The notes below the pieces were generated by a model. The model searched no databases. It saw only the letters and a list, made by a program, of their open reading frames with translations, and had not been told where the DNA came from. Below are positions 47,578 through 59,534 of a DNA stretch of 64,000 bases, piece by piece; the first letter of the stretch is position 1, and the number at the start of each line of letters is the position of its first letter. The stretch lies in assembly GCF_042242105.1 (NCBI RefSeq), contig NC_092019.1, forward strand, positions 19,272,828-19,336,827, read 5' to 3'. The stretch is from Pempheris klunzingeri (Eukaryota > Chordata > Actinopteri > Acropomatiformes > Pempheridae). A program made the position numbers and the translations under genes.

Positions 47578-48747
47578 ATGAAGGCTGTAGCTCTGATCCT
47601 TGCTCTGGCAGTCATCACTGGTAAGTGCGCCGCTGGTCTAGGATTTACAGGCATAATTTTTAATAAATGGATTTGATGTTTGTGTATTTATCCAAGTTTT
47701 CCACATGTTCCCTCAATAGGCTGCAATGCCCGCTCTGTGCCCCAGACTGAGGCCACCACAAGCTCCTGGGAGGTTGCAGTGGACCGTTTCTGGCAGCACA
47801 TCTCTGACCTGAACGAGAAAGCTGATGGAGTTGTGCAGGAACTCAAGGCCTCCCAGCTCAACAGAGAGCTAGAGTAAGTGATGTTAAATAGGCAGTCATC
47901 GGTCCACTCCTAATTCATGTATTTCTCACACATTCTCCTAAACACACATCTCCCTAATCTTTCATCCTTTATGTTATAAATCCTGGTTTGTCCCTATGTC
48001 TCACCATGTTGTTCTTTTGCCCGCAGCACTCTGATCACTGACACCATGGCAGAGCTGGCAAAATACAGAGATGACATCCAGGTCAAGCTGAGCCCCTACA
48101 CCGATAGCTCCACCGGCCAGCTGTCTCAGGACCTTCAGCTTCTGGCCAACAAACTCCAGAAGGACATGCTTGATGCCAAGGACCGCAGCACTGAGTACCT
48201 GGGTGAGCTCAAGACCATGGTGGAGCAGAACGCTGATGATGTCCACACCCGAATCAGCACCTACAGCCACAAGCTGAAGAAACGCCTCGGCAAGGACACC
48301 GAGGAGATTCGCCAGTAAGTTGGGTGGAGGCTTTTACACTTGAACTCTGTCTTGTCTTTGTTGATATGAAGCCTAAGCGTCTCTCTCCTCTTCACCCTAA
48401 GAACTGTGACCACCTACCTGGGAGAGTTCCAGTCCCGCGCCACCCAGAACCTGGGCGCCGTGAGGGAGCAGGTTGAGCCCTACGTCCAGCAGGCTGGTGA
48501 CTCTGCCTCCAAGAAGCTGAGCGACATCTCATCTGTTCTTAAGACCCAGGCTGAGGGCTTGGGCCAGCAGCTGGAGACCCAGGCTGAGGGCATCAAGACC
48601 CAGCTGGAGGCCACCGCCCAGGAGCTGCGCACCTCCCTGGAGGCCAAGATCGACGAGCTGGCCGACGCATTCTCCCCCTACGCCACCAAGATCCGTGAGC
48701 AGTTGGAGAGCATTGTGGAAAAGGTCAAGGAGACCACCACTGCCTAA
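47578..48747 (+). CDS. apoeb: Apolipoprotein Eb
   Basis: Secreted lipid-transport protein that delivers lipoproteins to LDL-family receptors; in fish larvae it is strongly made in the yolk syncytial layer. Coding exons 47578-47620, 47720-47873, 48027-48314 and 48402-48747 give 276 residues. MKAVALILALAVITG is a signal peptide, followed by FWQHISDLNEKADGVVQELK and the ELDTLITDTMAELAKY block typical of fish apoEb. The basic cluster HKLKKRLGKDTEEIR (about 147-161) corresponds to the human receptor-binding HLRKLRKRL helix. The C-terminal half is amphipathic repeats with PYVQQAG and SPYATKIREQLE. It lies in the same strand and order relative to tomm40, apoC-I and apoC-IV as in mammals. Confidence 0.96.
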
Positions 48748-49538
48748 AGAAAGACTGAGTGTTTTTTAAGGGTTGTAGAAGATTGGTGGTTCACCGTTTG
48801 TAGCAGGGGGGATGAGTAAACCACTGATTTCTTAATACCCTGACAAAGAGGGGACTTGAGATTTGCAGGTGATATCTTCATTTGAGTGCTCTGTTGTTCA
48901 GGGTAAGGGGGTTGATGAGATGAAGGAGCAAGGATGAGGTGCGTCTCTTACAGATAAGTCGGCAGATAAACGTCTGTTCGGGTTCTTTCATCTGCATAGT
49001 CGCTGTTTCTTCTCTTATTGACCCCTTTGATCACTGAGCATGTGCGGCACCCCAGTCGAAAAAAAAAACAGCCTTTAAATACACAAACAGGAGACAATTA
49101 TTTGTTATATGCTTCGCTTTTCTACTTTGAATAACCACTTCTATCAGCATATCCCCCAAGTTTTTGTCCTGAGTTTCCTACATTTTGTTTGGTTGTAAAT
49201 CTAACTGCTGAGTTTTAGCCTCATAGGCACGGATTCCAGCCTGTATCATCCCTAAATGCACCAAACACAAGTGTCTTTCATTTCATGAATGCACTGAATT
49301 ATAACACGTTCCAGAGGTGATACTGAACCACTTAAGTGCCCTTCTGTATTGTGCATTTCTTGTTGTGCTTCACAGAGAAGTGGAATGTAAAGACTATGAC
49401 AATCAGTGAGTGAAGTGTGATGCTGCCTGTCTGTTCTTCAGTCTGACTTTAAACTGTCCCTTGTGTGTCATATGCCCACCATGCTGCTCACTGGACGTGC
49501 ACTGCCTGTGGCTGCAGTGTGCTGTACAGTGCTGAGTG

Positions 49539-49544
49539 AATAAA
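49539..49544 (+). terminator. apoEb polyadenylation signal
   Basis: AATAAA nearly 800 bases after the stop, in AGTGAATAAAGAACCT. It implies a long 3' UTR for apoEb. Confidence 0.5.
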
Positions 49545-52500
49545 GAACCTAGAAAAGATGTTCTGTTTCCACTGTTTGTTTCTCTGATCAAACATTAAGG
49601 AGTCATTTATTATTTAAGATGCTGCTCAGTTACGCTAACATGTGGAGACTTCACAAAGCTCATGAGCCACTTTTGTACTTTTAGTCGTTTTAGTTGTTTC
49701 AATATAATGGTCTAAAATAATCTGTAGTATCTGAGTAAGAAATCTGAGCTCCATAGTGTCTCAGCCCTGATATGTTACCCATCATGTTCTTACATATAGC
49801 AGTTGTTGCGTAAGGCTATGAGGGCTAATTATGTAAGAGTGTTTTTTTAACCATCCCCTGACACACATGAGCACAGGGGCCCACTTACCCTTTGCTGAAT
49901 TGTGTCTTAAAGTTACTGTTCCTGCAGAGGTAATTCATCAAAATCTTATTATTTGTCTTACCTGTACTCCACCCTAATCCACTCCCTGTCTCCACCCCCC
50001 CACAACCCTTGGCCCACTGTTTTTCTTGCTCAGGCTTGTTAAGATCTGTTCCCAGATTCCTTTCACTTGATCCCAGCAGGCATTTGGGAACATGCTGTGC
50101 CCCTGATTAAATTCTCTTAATGGTCACACTCTGCCATTTCTACGATTATCTTGTCTGAGATCACATTGCAAGACATGCAGCAGAACATTCTTATTTACAT
50201 GTTTGCTCAGACATACCAATAACACTAGTATTGTTTGTAGGCAGTGTGCCCACGTGTGTGTCTGTGTGTGTGTGTGCATCACGTTGCCCTTGCAGTTTAA
50301 GGTGCATTAAACAACCTCTGGCACAGGACCATTTGTTGCACCCTACACTGTCAGTTATTAAATAAAGGCAAAAAACGAATCATCCAAATATCTATAGAAA
50401 ACTTTCAATATGAGTCTTTCTACATGTATTTTTCATTTTTCTAACACGTCTTGCAACCATTTGGAAACATATCTGTCCTCAAACAGAAACCTTATTAAAC
50501 TATAATGGTCTGCGTGAAAATGCTGTAAGTCTAAAATCAGCTTGCTACACATCTGTGCCCGCCTATTGGAAAAAGATAGCTATGATTGTCCTACATTCAG
50601 ATCACTCAATCTTCCAATAAAAAAGTTGAAATAGTTAAGCTTTTTAAACTCAGCAGGATTTTGCCTTTGAAGTGCAGAGCAGAGGCCAGTAGAGGACACC
50701 ATTTGTCCCTTGTTCATCTCCTCTCCTCTCCTCTGACCCCTCCACTTGGATCCAGGCAGCACAAAGATGCAGCTGTGTTTTCTTTTTTGGAGGATAAAGC
50801 AAAATATATTTGCCTCTTAAAGAAACACAATCTCTGTAAGTTTTGAGAACAGATATCGTTTTTACTCAAGGAGCTGGTAACTGCTGAAGAATCACTTGTG
50901 TTATGTATAATTAAGATTCATAAAGGTCACACAAATTGCAAACTCCAGAATCTGTGTATTATGATTGATTATGATTGCTTACAGTGTGACATTATCACAA
51001 CCTTGAACTGGGATGTCACAGTGGCCTGTAAGATGCTCACCACGTAACATACATGACAACTAGGCATCCCTGGTTTTGAATCGTCTGTCTGTCTGTCTGT
51101 CTGCCTGTCTGTCTGTCTCCACATTTCCTGTTTAACTCTCTACTGAACAGAAATAAAGACAAAATGCCCCAAAAACAATCTTAAAAGTGGTTTTGAATTG
51201 TATATATATGCAAAGTAATGCAGATCATATATAGTTTTAATTTAATGTAGTTGTGTAATGTGTAATGTAGTTTTTTAGTTTAATTTAAATGAGGATTTAA
51301 GTTGTTTCGTTCTCCACAAAACAACCTCACTGTGTTTCAACAAAACATGTTTACCTTTTCTTTCTGTGTTAAAGGGCATTGCATGTAAAGTGAAAGAATG
51401 ACTAACAATACAAGTAGGTGTTTGTCCCCTATGATATCACCCTTTTCAGGAACCAGTGTTGATTTAGAAACCCTCCCTTTGACAGACATGTGAACTCCTA
51501 CAATAAACTGTCCATTGCTGCAAGGATCAGTCATGGAGGATAAAAACAGGAAAACCACAAGCATCCTGCCAGTTCAGCACTTCTGCTCCGTCTGCTCCTG
51601 TAGGGTGTCTGCAGGCTGAGCACTGCCCAGCAACAAAAAAAAAAGTCCCAGCAAACTTGCAGGTGCTAGCTATCCCATGACTGCTAGTAACCCCTCTGAA
51701 AGCACCCCTGCAGGGATTTTACCTCCTATTACAACCCCCTCTCTTCTCTCGATCCCCCCCCTTCATAGCTGGCACAGAAAATCAGTCACCACAGGGCCCC
51801 TTGGCCGGACACAAAAACAGCCTTTTTGTAAGCTTGTTATTGCAAATTGGGAGCACACAAGTTGAGAACTTTCATGCCCTATGCCTCCTACAATTATTCA
51901 AGAGGAGCTTATATGCACGCAAGCACAAGCTCATACATAAACCCACTGGCCACTTCATGACAAAAAGAGATGGATATTCAGTCTTTCAGCGGCAATGTGA
52001 GAATGTTGAGGCGTGTGAAGGCAGATTTTATTCAATTGCAGGCTGTTTATCGTAGCAATGGCACCTCATAGGCCAAGACATTAAGAACAAATGGGCATTT
52101 GGCCCTTTGCTGCTTGCTGTGAAAATAGATATGTTAAGCGGTGATGAAGCCTTCAAACAGTAAGACACAGACTTCCTGGCTCTAACTTAGGTCACACTTG
52201 TAATGAGGGGTTATTGCAGTTCAACCAGCGGCATTGTTTTTTTGTTATATGCTAATTTACAAGATGAAGCTTTGTCTGACTCACTTCCCTTTCAAGAAAG
52301 GGAAGGTCTGGATGAAAGAGACGCCAGATGAGGCAATGAAATGGAAAAATACACCAAAACAGACAGGACAGTGTGCTTGAGAGTGTGAGCTAAAGGCAAC
52401 ATTTACAAATGTCAGTCTTAGGAGGACAGGGATAACATTTATTCAGCAGATTTGGCCAAGGGAGTAAGGTATTAACACAAATCATAAAAATGGAGCTGCG
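49545..52500. other. Spacer between apoEb and the apoC genes
   Basis: No gene recognised. It contains a CTGT microsatellite (51083-51119) and otherwise unassigned AT-rich DNA. Confidence 0.45.
51083..51119. repeat. CTGT tetranucleotide microsatellite
   Basis: About nine CTGT units with one interruption (CTGC). Confidence 0.9.
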
Positions 52501-52504
52501 GCTC

Positions 52505-52648
52505 AATGGTGGAAAGTAACCATGCCCATTTACTTAAGTACTGACCTCAACCAAAATTTCAAGGTACTTGTACTTGTACTCTATGTTAAGTTATCTCACT
52601 CCACTACATATCAGAGGGATATATATATATCCCTCTGATATGTAGTGG

Positions 52649-52696
<48 letters not shown>

Positions 52697-52700
52697 AGAA
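52505..52700. repeat. Interspersed repeat copy ending in a palindrome and AT microsatellite
   Basis: GGTGGAAAGTAACC, then ACTTAAGTACTGACC and CCACTACATATCAGAGG, follow the same teleost repeat seen at 36.4 and 61.1 kb. At its end a perfect 52-base palindrome (52599-52650) runs into an AT dinucleotide array (52653-52692). Confidence 0.65.
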
Positions 52701-53008
52701 CTACCCAGCAGGATAAAGAGCAGATAAAATTAGCTCCACCTTGACTAAATACAATATTTGGTATTGCTTACATGTTAATACATCAGCAATAATGGTTGAA
52801 TGATACACTAATATAAAACTGATTCTAGCCATTCTGCATTAAAAAAAAGTTTTAATCTGGATACCTTATGTGCATTTTGTTGCTAAAACATCGGTAATTA
52901 GTAACATTTTGGCTACAGGACTTTTATTTATACTGAAGTGCTTTTGTAGTGTGAATAATCTTAATATTGGGGTTAGCGTTATAGTAACAGTACAAATGTA
53001 CTATGTAC

Positions 53009-53129
53009 TATGTAAGACACTTTTTATGCTCTCCCTCCCAGTGACTGGTTCCAGGAGCAGTTTGAGATCTTGAAGACCAAGATTAGCGAAACCACTCAGC
53101 CCAAACAATATATCAGTGTTGATGAATAA
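53009..53129 (+). pseudogene. Orphan duplicate of the apoC-I last exon
   Basis: From about 53009 this repeats the end of apoC-I intron 3 (TGTAAGACACTTTTTATGCT, polypyrimidine tract and acceptor) and its last exon (from 53042: SDWFQEQFEILKTKISETTQ). It differs from the functional copy at 54.5 kb by a single base in the shared coding part. It then runs on past the normal stop for nine codons (PKQYISVDE) to a stop at 53127-53129, because the TAG is replaced. No matching signal or middle exon is found upstream, so it is either a partial tandem duplication or an unused extra exon. It lies about 0.65 kb upstream of the apoC-I first exon. Confidence 0.75.
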
Positions 53130-53726
53130 CAAATAAGGACGTGGACGTGAAATCTGACCTACACGCTGCAAAGAGTCAGGCTGGGGACAGTCAAAACTGA
53201 TCCTGTAGCAGCTCTGTTGCTAGATATCAAAATTTTGATAACACATTGGCCAACACTTCAGGTCCAAAGGAGCTTCCAAATAGCTCAGGTCTATTGGTAA
53301 TGATGCTATCAGTGTTGAACTATGTTCCTTAGTGCACCATATCTATTAACACCATTATTGTTGAGGCATTAACTCTATCCCTTTAAGAAGCTCATCTCTT
53401 CACACCACTATTTGTAAAATATTTGATTACGGACCCATCTGCCCCTCTTTATTCACATCCTCTTTCTTTGTAAATGAATAAACAGATACTGCACACAGTG
53501 GTAGATGGTGACTTTTATTTGGATTCACCTCATCAGTGCGCTGCATTATCACACAACCCTGGAGCGTATAAAGCAATCAGCGGCGTCTCCATCATAATCA
53601 GCATCATTTTAATGCAATCACATCGGTGCTGGTCATTACAGGGGTCAGAAACACCGCAAGGTCACCACGTGTACATGTTGACTGAAGTCTGGTGTTCTGC
53701 GTCACGCTCCTAAAACCCTGCGGGCT

Positions 53727-53732
53727 TATAAA
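53727..53732 (+). promoter_or_regulatory. apoc1: TATA box of apoC-I
   Basis: TATAAA about 30 bases before a noncoding first exon that ends at 53794 (AACAG|GTAGGC). Confidence 0.65.
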
Positions 53733-54188
53733 GACACACTCACATCAGCATTCAAACACACTCGATTTGTTTTCTCCTCTGAGACCGAAAACAGGTAGGC
53801 TAAGTTTAATTTTCATTGCTATCATTCCTGAAACGCCTACAAATATTCTTTGTTGCTCTCTTAACCAGGGGACACAGAAACTTAATGACAAACAAGAACC
53901 TAAAGTATTTATCCAGGAGTGTTGCTCTTCTCTGAAGTTAATATTTACTTCATAATACAGCCTACAGAGACGGAAATGAAGTTATTTTAATTATTAAATT
54001 GTAAAGAACGGACTAAGCATAAAGGGAGCTGTCCAGCCACTGTGGTGCTGACAAACGGGGGCGAAATTCTTATAGACTATATATATATATGTATATACTT
54101 GATCGGTGCGCCATGAAGGCGTCTTTTTGCGCGGCTGTGAGCGCAAATAAACCCGCCTCTGTCCTTCCTCCTCAGAGTCACAGCCAAG

Positions 54189-54614
54189 ATGAGACTGTAC
54201 CTTGCAGTTGCCGTGCTGATGCTGGCTTTTGTCGCATACACAGGTGGGTCTTGTGTTAATTAAAAGCCCCCAGCTATGTTTTCTCCCCTCCCTCCACGTT
54301 GTGTAACTTTCTCCGTCTCCGTCCGCTTGCAGAGGCTCAGGAGGAAACCGTCGAGCAGAGGTTGACCAGGTTTGGGGGCGAGGTCACCGAGATGAGCAAG
54401 ACCCTGGCTGATAAGGCCAAGGCCGCATTTGAGCAGATCCAGACCAGCGAGATTGTTTCTAAGACGAGGTAGGACCTCTAGGCTACATTCACTCAGATAT
54501 TCCCATGCGCATGATGGCACTGTGTAAGACACTTTTTATGCTCTCCCTCCCAGTGACTGGTTCCAGCAGCAGTTTGAGATCTTGAAGACCAAGATTAGCG
54601 AAACCACTCAGTAG
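54189..54614 (+). CDS. apoc1: Apolipoprotein C-I
   Basis: Small secreted apolipoprotein of VLDL and HDL; in mammals it inhibits CETP and activates LCAT. Coding exons 54189-54243, 54333-54468 and 54554-54614 give 83 residues, the same as the human precursor. Exon 2 starts at an acceptor ending 54175, and the ATG follows 13 bases in. MRLYLAVAVLMLAFVAYTEA is a signal peptide. The mature part has LTRFGGEVTEMSKTLADKAK, then SDWFQQQFEILKTKISETTQ, matching the apoC-I pattern (EFGNTLEDKA, then REWFSETFQKVKEKL in human). Four-exon plan with the last junction in AGT (Ser), as in mammals. The last exon has a duplicate 1.5 kb upstream. Confidence 0.95.
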
Positions 54615-54727
54615 ACGACCCCACATGACCTCTCTGCGAAGAGATGATTTTTTTTTTCCTTTCATGATGACGATGTAATTTGTGAAAAAAAAACAATGTG
54701 AAGGATATACATTAAAGACATCAAAAA

Positions 54728-54733
54728 AATAAA
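54728..54733 (+). terminator. apoC-I polyadenylation signal
   Basis: AATAAA 113 bases after the apoC-I stop. Confidence 0.6.
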
Positions 54734-54739
54734 AATGCT

Positions 54740-56386
54740 TTTTATATAAATCCTGTGTTAGCATCACTATTTATGTAAAGAAAGTATGAACTCACTGAAG
54801 TTAAAGTGGAAATGATGTTTAATATGAATAAATGGCCAGATCTGGTCCATGACATTATGGCCTCCATATGTCAGATAAAAAGTGCAATAAATCCCCTCCA
54901 AACTGTTTTTAAATCTAATACTGAGCTGAAACTCTAAATAACAAAAACAATTGTTTGGGTGACATTATTTTCAAATTAACTTACTTAAAGAAGTGTCAAT
55001 CCTACTACATGAAAGTGGGATGAGCTCAGACCAGTTATTCATATTTAGAGATTTACAGGCAGAAAATTAAATTTCAATGAAGGACGAAGTTTCTCGCTTC
55101 TTCTTTCAGTACACACCCATTTTCTTCAGTTAATAAATCAACATCCATGAGACACATATCAAGCAACATGCCAGAGCTTAGACAATAACCAAAATGAAAA
55201 AATCTTATCTATGCCCCCCGTTATATAACTGGAATATTAACAATTCAAAAGAGGTCTCTGCTCCAACATGACCACAGTTTCATTTGAATAGGTGTCTTCG
55301 AGCAATCAGAGAATAATCAGCATTATCTTAAACGTAGATGCATCTGTGTTTCATGGCATTAAAAAACGTAATCATGACGTGTAGATGATCAAGTCCCACG
55401 TTGATGAGAATCTTTCCTGCAAGATACTGACTTCACGGTCTTGTAGAAAACTAATGAATGCTGCAAATGGATGTGGATGTGCATGTTCGCTGTAGCTAAA
55501 GTTCTGTTTGTAACATTTAGAAACACACACACACACACACACAAACAAACATCATTTATTAGCCTGATTACAATGTGATCGTACTTTGACCAAATGATTA
55601 GTAATATCAAATGAATGGGCACTAAAGCTGACCATTTGATCAAATAATAGCCAGCAGCATCTAACAGATAATACTTTATTTGCATTATTAGCTGGTACCA
55701 AAGGGCAAGTGCCAACATGATGGCATTTCACAACTCCTGAGCGAAAGTCACTGTTTATGCTGGGTTAATAATTCACCTGTTGTCCCAGTTCATTGAAATC
55801 TGTTCCTATGAAGAGAACACAGTGACAGGGGCACAGCAGCTGGTGCACAGAGGTCACAGGCTGCACTGATTATCATCAATATGGCACCGGCCAAATTAAC
55901 TTTAAACCACTTTCCCTTCATTTAGTTTTAGACGTCAAGTAAACTGCTACCTCCTGGTTACTCATAGAGCTCATCCGTTTTGACAAAGGGAATACACTGT
56001 ACACGCTAAGAAAAGTTTGTGCTTCAACTGTTGGATTCGGAGGAAAATCTACTTCTCAGTGTGGGCAGACTTAAAGCAACTTGACCCTAAAATCAAAGAT
56101 GTGAAATTTTGTCTTAACATCTCACAGCTATAACCCATCACAAAACTATTCAATGAAAACCAAGAAAGGGCACCGTCATTCTCAAGACTTATACAGTACA
56201 TGCAAACATACTGTATACTCTGTTATAATAAAGTTATTTTCAAAGGAAAGTGTAAACCCTAAATATTTCAATTTAAATATGTCTTTAAATAAATGTTACA
56301 TTTTAAATGGTATTCAGTAATTGTATATATTGTGTTAGAAATATAACTTTTCTGGTGCATAATGAGAGTCTGCAGTCATGTCTAGG

Positions 56387-56433
<47 letters not shown>

Positions 56434-57290
56434 TCTTTAACTCTGTAGCGCAGTACAGATGTTTTATACCGAATGCACAATTCTAAAACAAGCAAAACTC
56501 TTGATCCCATCTGTTTGGACAGCTGTGAGATCAGGTCTGTAAGTGCGACGTAGTCATGAACTCTAATCTCAACATCAGCATTGAGTTCTTTCCTCTCACA
56601 TGCTCACAGAACACAGAGCTGAAGAACTGACAAGATTGAATTGATTTTGTGGTGGACTCTGCCCACAGAAATGCTTCGCTTGGCTGAAAATGTTTATCTA
56701 TGTCTCCCACTCACTAAAACCCATATCTCTCCTGCTGGAACAGAGACTTTGACTGGCCTGTATACATATCAGCAGCCATCAAATGGGTTGAGATATGTGA
56801 TCCAAAGGGCATTTGGACAGTTACTGAACTCAGCTAATGTTGATCTTGACAAGATATCAAGAGTTCAGTGTCTGTGAATCTAAAAAATATTGTGTATTAA
56901 TTCAGGGTAAAGACAAAACTAATCACATAACTATCTGTGATGGATAAACCCTGCGGAAAAAAAGCTCTCACGTGACTCAAATGAAGCTCAATTTTCACAT
57001 CGAGCCCGGAGAATTTCTGCTATTAAGATGCATGTGTTTGAAATCTTAGAAGAGTTTAAAGAAAACCTTATCTCTCTGAACGCTTGTCGCTCAGATCATT
57101 TCTGTGCATGCTCATGTCTATGCATTAATGTTTTCTTACTTGGGAGAATATCCAAACAATCTTAAAGACAGTAACAGAAAAATGATAATGATGCAATGAC
57201 GCCAAAAGAAAAGCAACATGATGAACACTCATCCAATTTGGGCCAATGTACACGCTGCTGAGGTCACGTAATACAAATAAAATGGCTCGA
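54740..57290. other. Spacer between apoC-I and apoC-IV
   Basis: No gene recognised. CA microsatellites lie near 55525-55542 and at 56389-56431. Confidence 0.45.
56389..56431. repeat. AC microsatellite
   Basis: Uninterrupted AC run of about 21 units. Confidence 0.95.
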
Positions 57291-57625
57291 TAACACTTGT
57301 TTCATTCAACTTCTGTTGACCAGAGCAAGAGGAAAAGGTAAAAAAAATCCCCTTTGTCATTCATTATCATATGTTTGTTGTGATGGTAACGAACCTGTGG
57401 TAAAATTTTATTTGGAAGTCAGTGATTTTATTAGATGATAATGATGGTTTTATTGTTGAAAAGGGAGTTGAGATGAAAAAAAACCCAACATTCTGTAAAT
57501 GAATGCGCTCTAAATATGGTAGATCGTTGTTGTGACATCTAGCTTGAAGATTTTTGCATTATGAAAATAACATTATGATAATATCACGCTGATAGTCGTG
57601 TTTCTCTCCTTTGCGGTCATGGCAG

Positions 57626-58221
57626 ATGCACATGAAAGAGCTCGTTTTCAGTCTCATATTACTAACACAAGGTATGGCTTTGAAAAAAAAAAAAACATTC
57701 TACAGTCTCAGTTTCTTTATTTTCCCGGTGTGTCTGTGCTTTTCTTGGCTGACAAATGTCCCCCTCTGCAGCATGTGGTCCACTTCTGGCCCAGACAGTG
57801 GCCCCAACACAACCCGACGCTCCTGGAATACTGCAGAGGCTGGCGGAGAAAGCCAGGTATTTCCACAAGCACTCTGCTCATCATCTGCCAGAAGGTCATT
57901 AATGCAAGCCAGTTAGTGTTCTCTGTAACTGATAGGCAGGTATCAGAATAACTGCAGTATTTTGTTTGTTTCCACACTAATGTGTTTGTGTGCATATGGT
58001 ATTTGCACCTTGGTACTCATTGTGTACTTTTGCATCTCATAGAACAGCCAAAGCTAAAGTCCAGGATTTCGGGGGAGCAGTACTTGGCTTACTACGAAGA
58101 CCACATCCAACCAGTGACTGGCAGCTACGTTGAATGGGCCTCTAATGTCAAAAGCTCTCTGTGGGAGCAAATCCAGACAACCATTGATAGCTACATGCCG
58201 GTGGAAGTCCCTCAAAGCTAA
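57626..58221 (+). CDS. apoc4: Apolipoprotein C-IV
   Basis: Small secreted VLDL-associated apolipoprotein. Coding exons 57626-57671, 57772-57894 and 58043-58221 give 115 residues (human APOC4 has 127). A noncoding exon ends at 57337 (GGAAAAG|GTAAAA). The coding exon starts directly at the ATG after a GGCAG acceptor. MHMKELVFSLILLTQACG is a signal peptide. GILQRLAEKAR, then YLAYYEDHIQPVTGSYVEW and SSLWEQIQTTIDSY, parallel the human MKELLETVVNRTR, then [20 protein letters not shown]. Only the donor AAG|GTCATT at 57894 keeps frame into exon 4. The stronger-looking donor at 57857 (CCAG|GTATTT) would shift the frame and hit an early stop. Position after apoC-I matches mammals. Confidence 0.85.
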
Positions 58222-58235
58222 AGGAAAGAAATGAA

Positions 58236-58241
58236 AATAAA
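58236..58241 (+). terminator. apoC-IV polyadenylation signal
   Basis: AATAAA 15 bases after the apoC-IV stop codon, implying a very short 3' UTR. Confidence 0.6.
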
Positions 58242-59119
58242 TTTACATTCTCACCAACATGACACATCTTTCTTGCCACCTACTGCTGAACTGATTGTGT
58301 CTTAAGGTTTTTCCAGGCTTTGCTGGTTATGACAAATACAGAGAGAATCAAAATAATTTATAATAAAGCTCCAGGTTCACATATAACAGCTCCACTTGTT
58401 ATACATTCTATACATAAGGTGACTCATTTACAAAATTTACAAACATAGTTTCTTAACTTTTGCTATAGGTAACATTCCCTGCGAAAGATATTGAACGAGT
58501 AGCATTCAGCACCGCCACTGAACAAATAAATCTTAGTATTTTTAGAGGCCAGATCATCACTATGGCTGCTGTGCTCATTAAGTCTTACTGTTTGCAAAAA
58601 TCTAGAAAAAAGGAGAGAAAGAATGAAGTAAAAAAGAAAAACCTCCAAATCATCATTACAAAAATGATAATTTATCGCCTTGAATGCCTGTCTCAGGCTA
58701 TCAGGGTGAAAGGTGAAGGCGGAAATCCCAGCATGCATTGCTCTGTGTTCAGCACAATGTGTGTCTGGACAGGTCGTGGGTGACTGACCTGTTGGCAGTT
58801 TGACTCAGACGAGGCATTTTAAAGTGACTCTCTTCTGCTATCAAAGAAATGCTGTTTAGTAAGAGTTCATCTATCTGACAGTATCTTTTACTGCAGCAGG
58901 TAACTACACATCTGCTGCTTTAGGACATTTTTGCCATATGAAACATAACGATTACCACATGCATGCACTATGGCACACCACTTGTGCGGTATCAGGAGGG
59001 CTCTGAGTGCATCGCCATAATAGTACAGATAAACTTACATTTGAAGAACAATTGCATAACCACTAAGTCTTATTTCCACATGTATTTAAATATCATGTAC
59101 ACTGGACTTTGTGTAGGTG

Positions 59120-59153
<34 letters not shown>

Positions 59154-59534
59154 AGCGTGCGTGTGCATGCACGTGTGTGTATGCACACTGGATGACGTTT
59201 GTTTGCAGTCCTCCCCTATATCATCCTGTCCAGATGTGAGCTCCCAGTTACAGACAACTCGCCTTCAGAGAAGACTGTCACTTCTTGGAGCTGTACATCT
59301 AACTCAGCAGCAGGTAATCTCTCTTCTTAATGCAGCAGCCTCCACTGCTTCTTTCCTCAACAGAATTCATTAACACATTTCTATTGCAGAAAACATTTAG
59401 GTATTTGATTTTTGCATCCTGTGGTTTTGTGAACTTGTTAATCATCTTTTACTGCTAAAATGTCAAATGTGCATTGAAGAATATTGACCCACCTAATGGA
59501 GAGATTGATTTTAAGTTCTCTTTTTTTTTCAGAT
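58242..59534 (+). promoter_or_regulatory. apoa2: apoA-II upstream region and probable noncoding exon
   Basis: A TATA-like TTTTAAAG lies near 58816, and a GCAG|GTAACT donor at 58899 suggests a noncoding exon 1 at about 58850-58899. The coding exon then begins at an acceptor ending 59532. The intron contains a GT microsatellite (59123-59151). Confidence 0.4.
59123..59151. repeat. GT microsatellite
   Basis: Dinucleotide run of about 14 GT units in the intron between the noncoding and first coding exon of apoA-II. Confidence 0.9.

Noticed and set aside
54260-54767. Two minus-strand open frames over apoC-I
   Set aside because: They are complements of the apoC-I exons and cross splice sites; no independent support.
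57598-57951. 117-codon open frame starting upstream of apoC-IV
   Set aside because: It reads through the acceptor at 57625 and an intron in the wrong frame. The frame with signal peptide MHMKELVFSLILL joins properly to the next exons.
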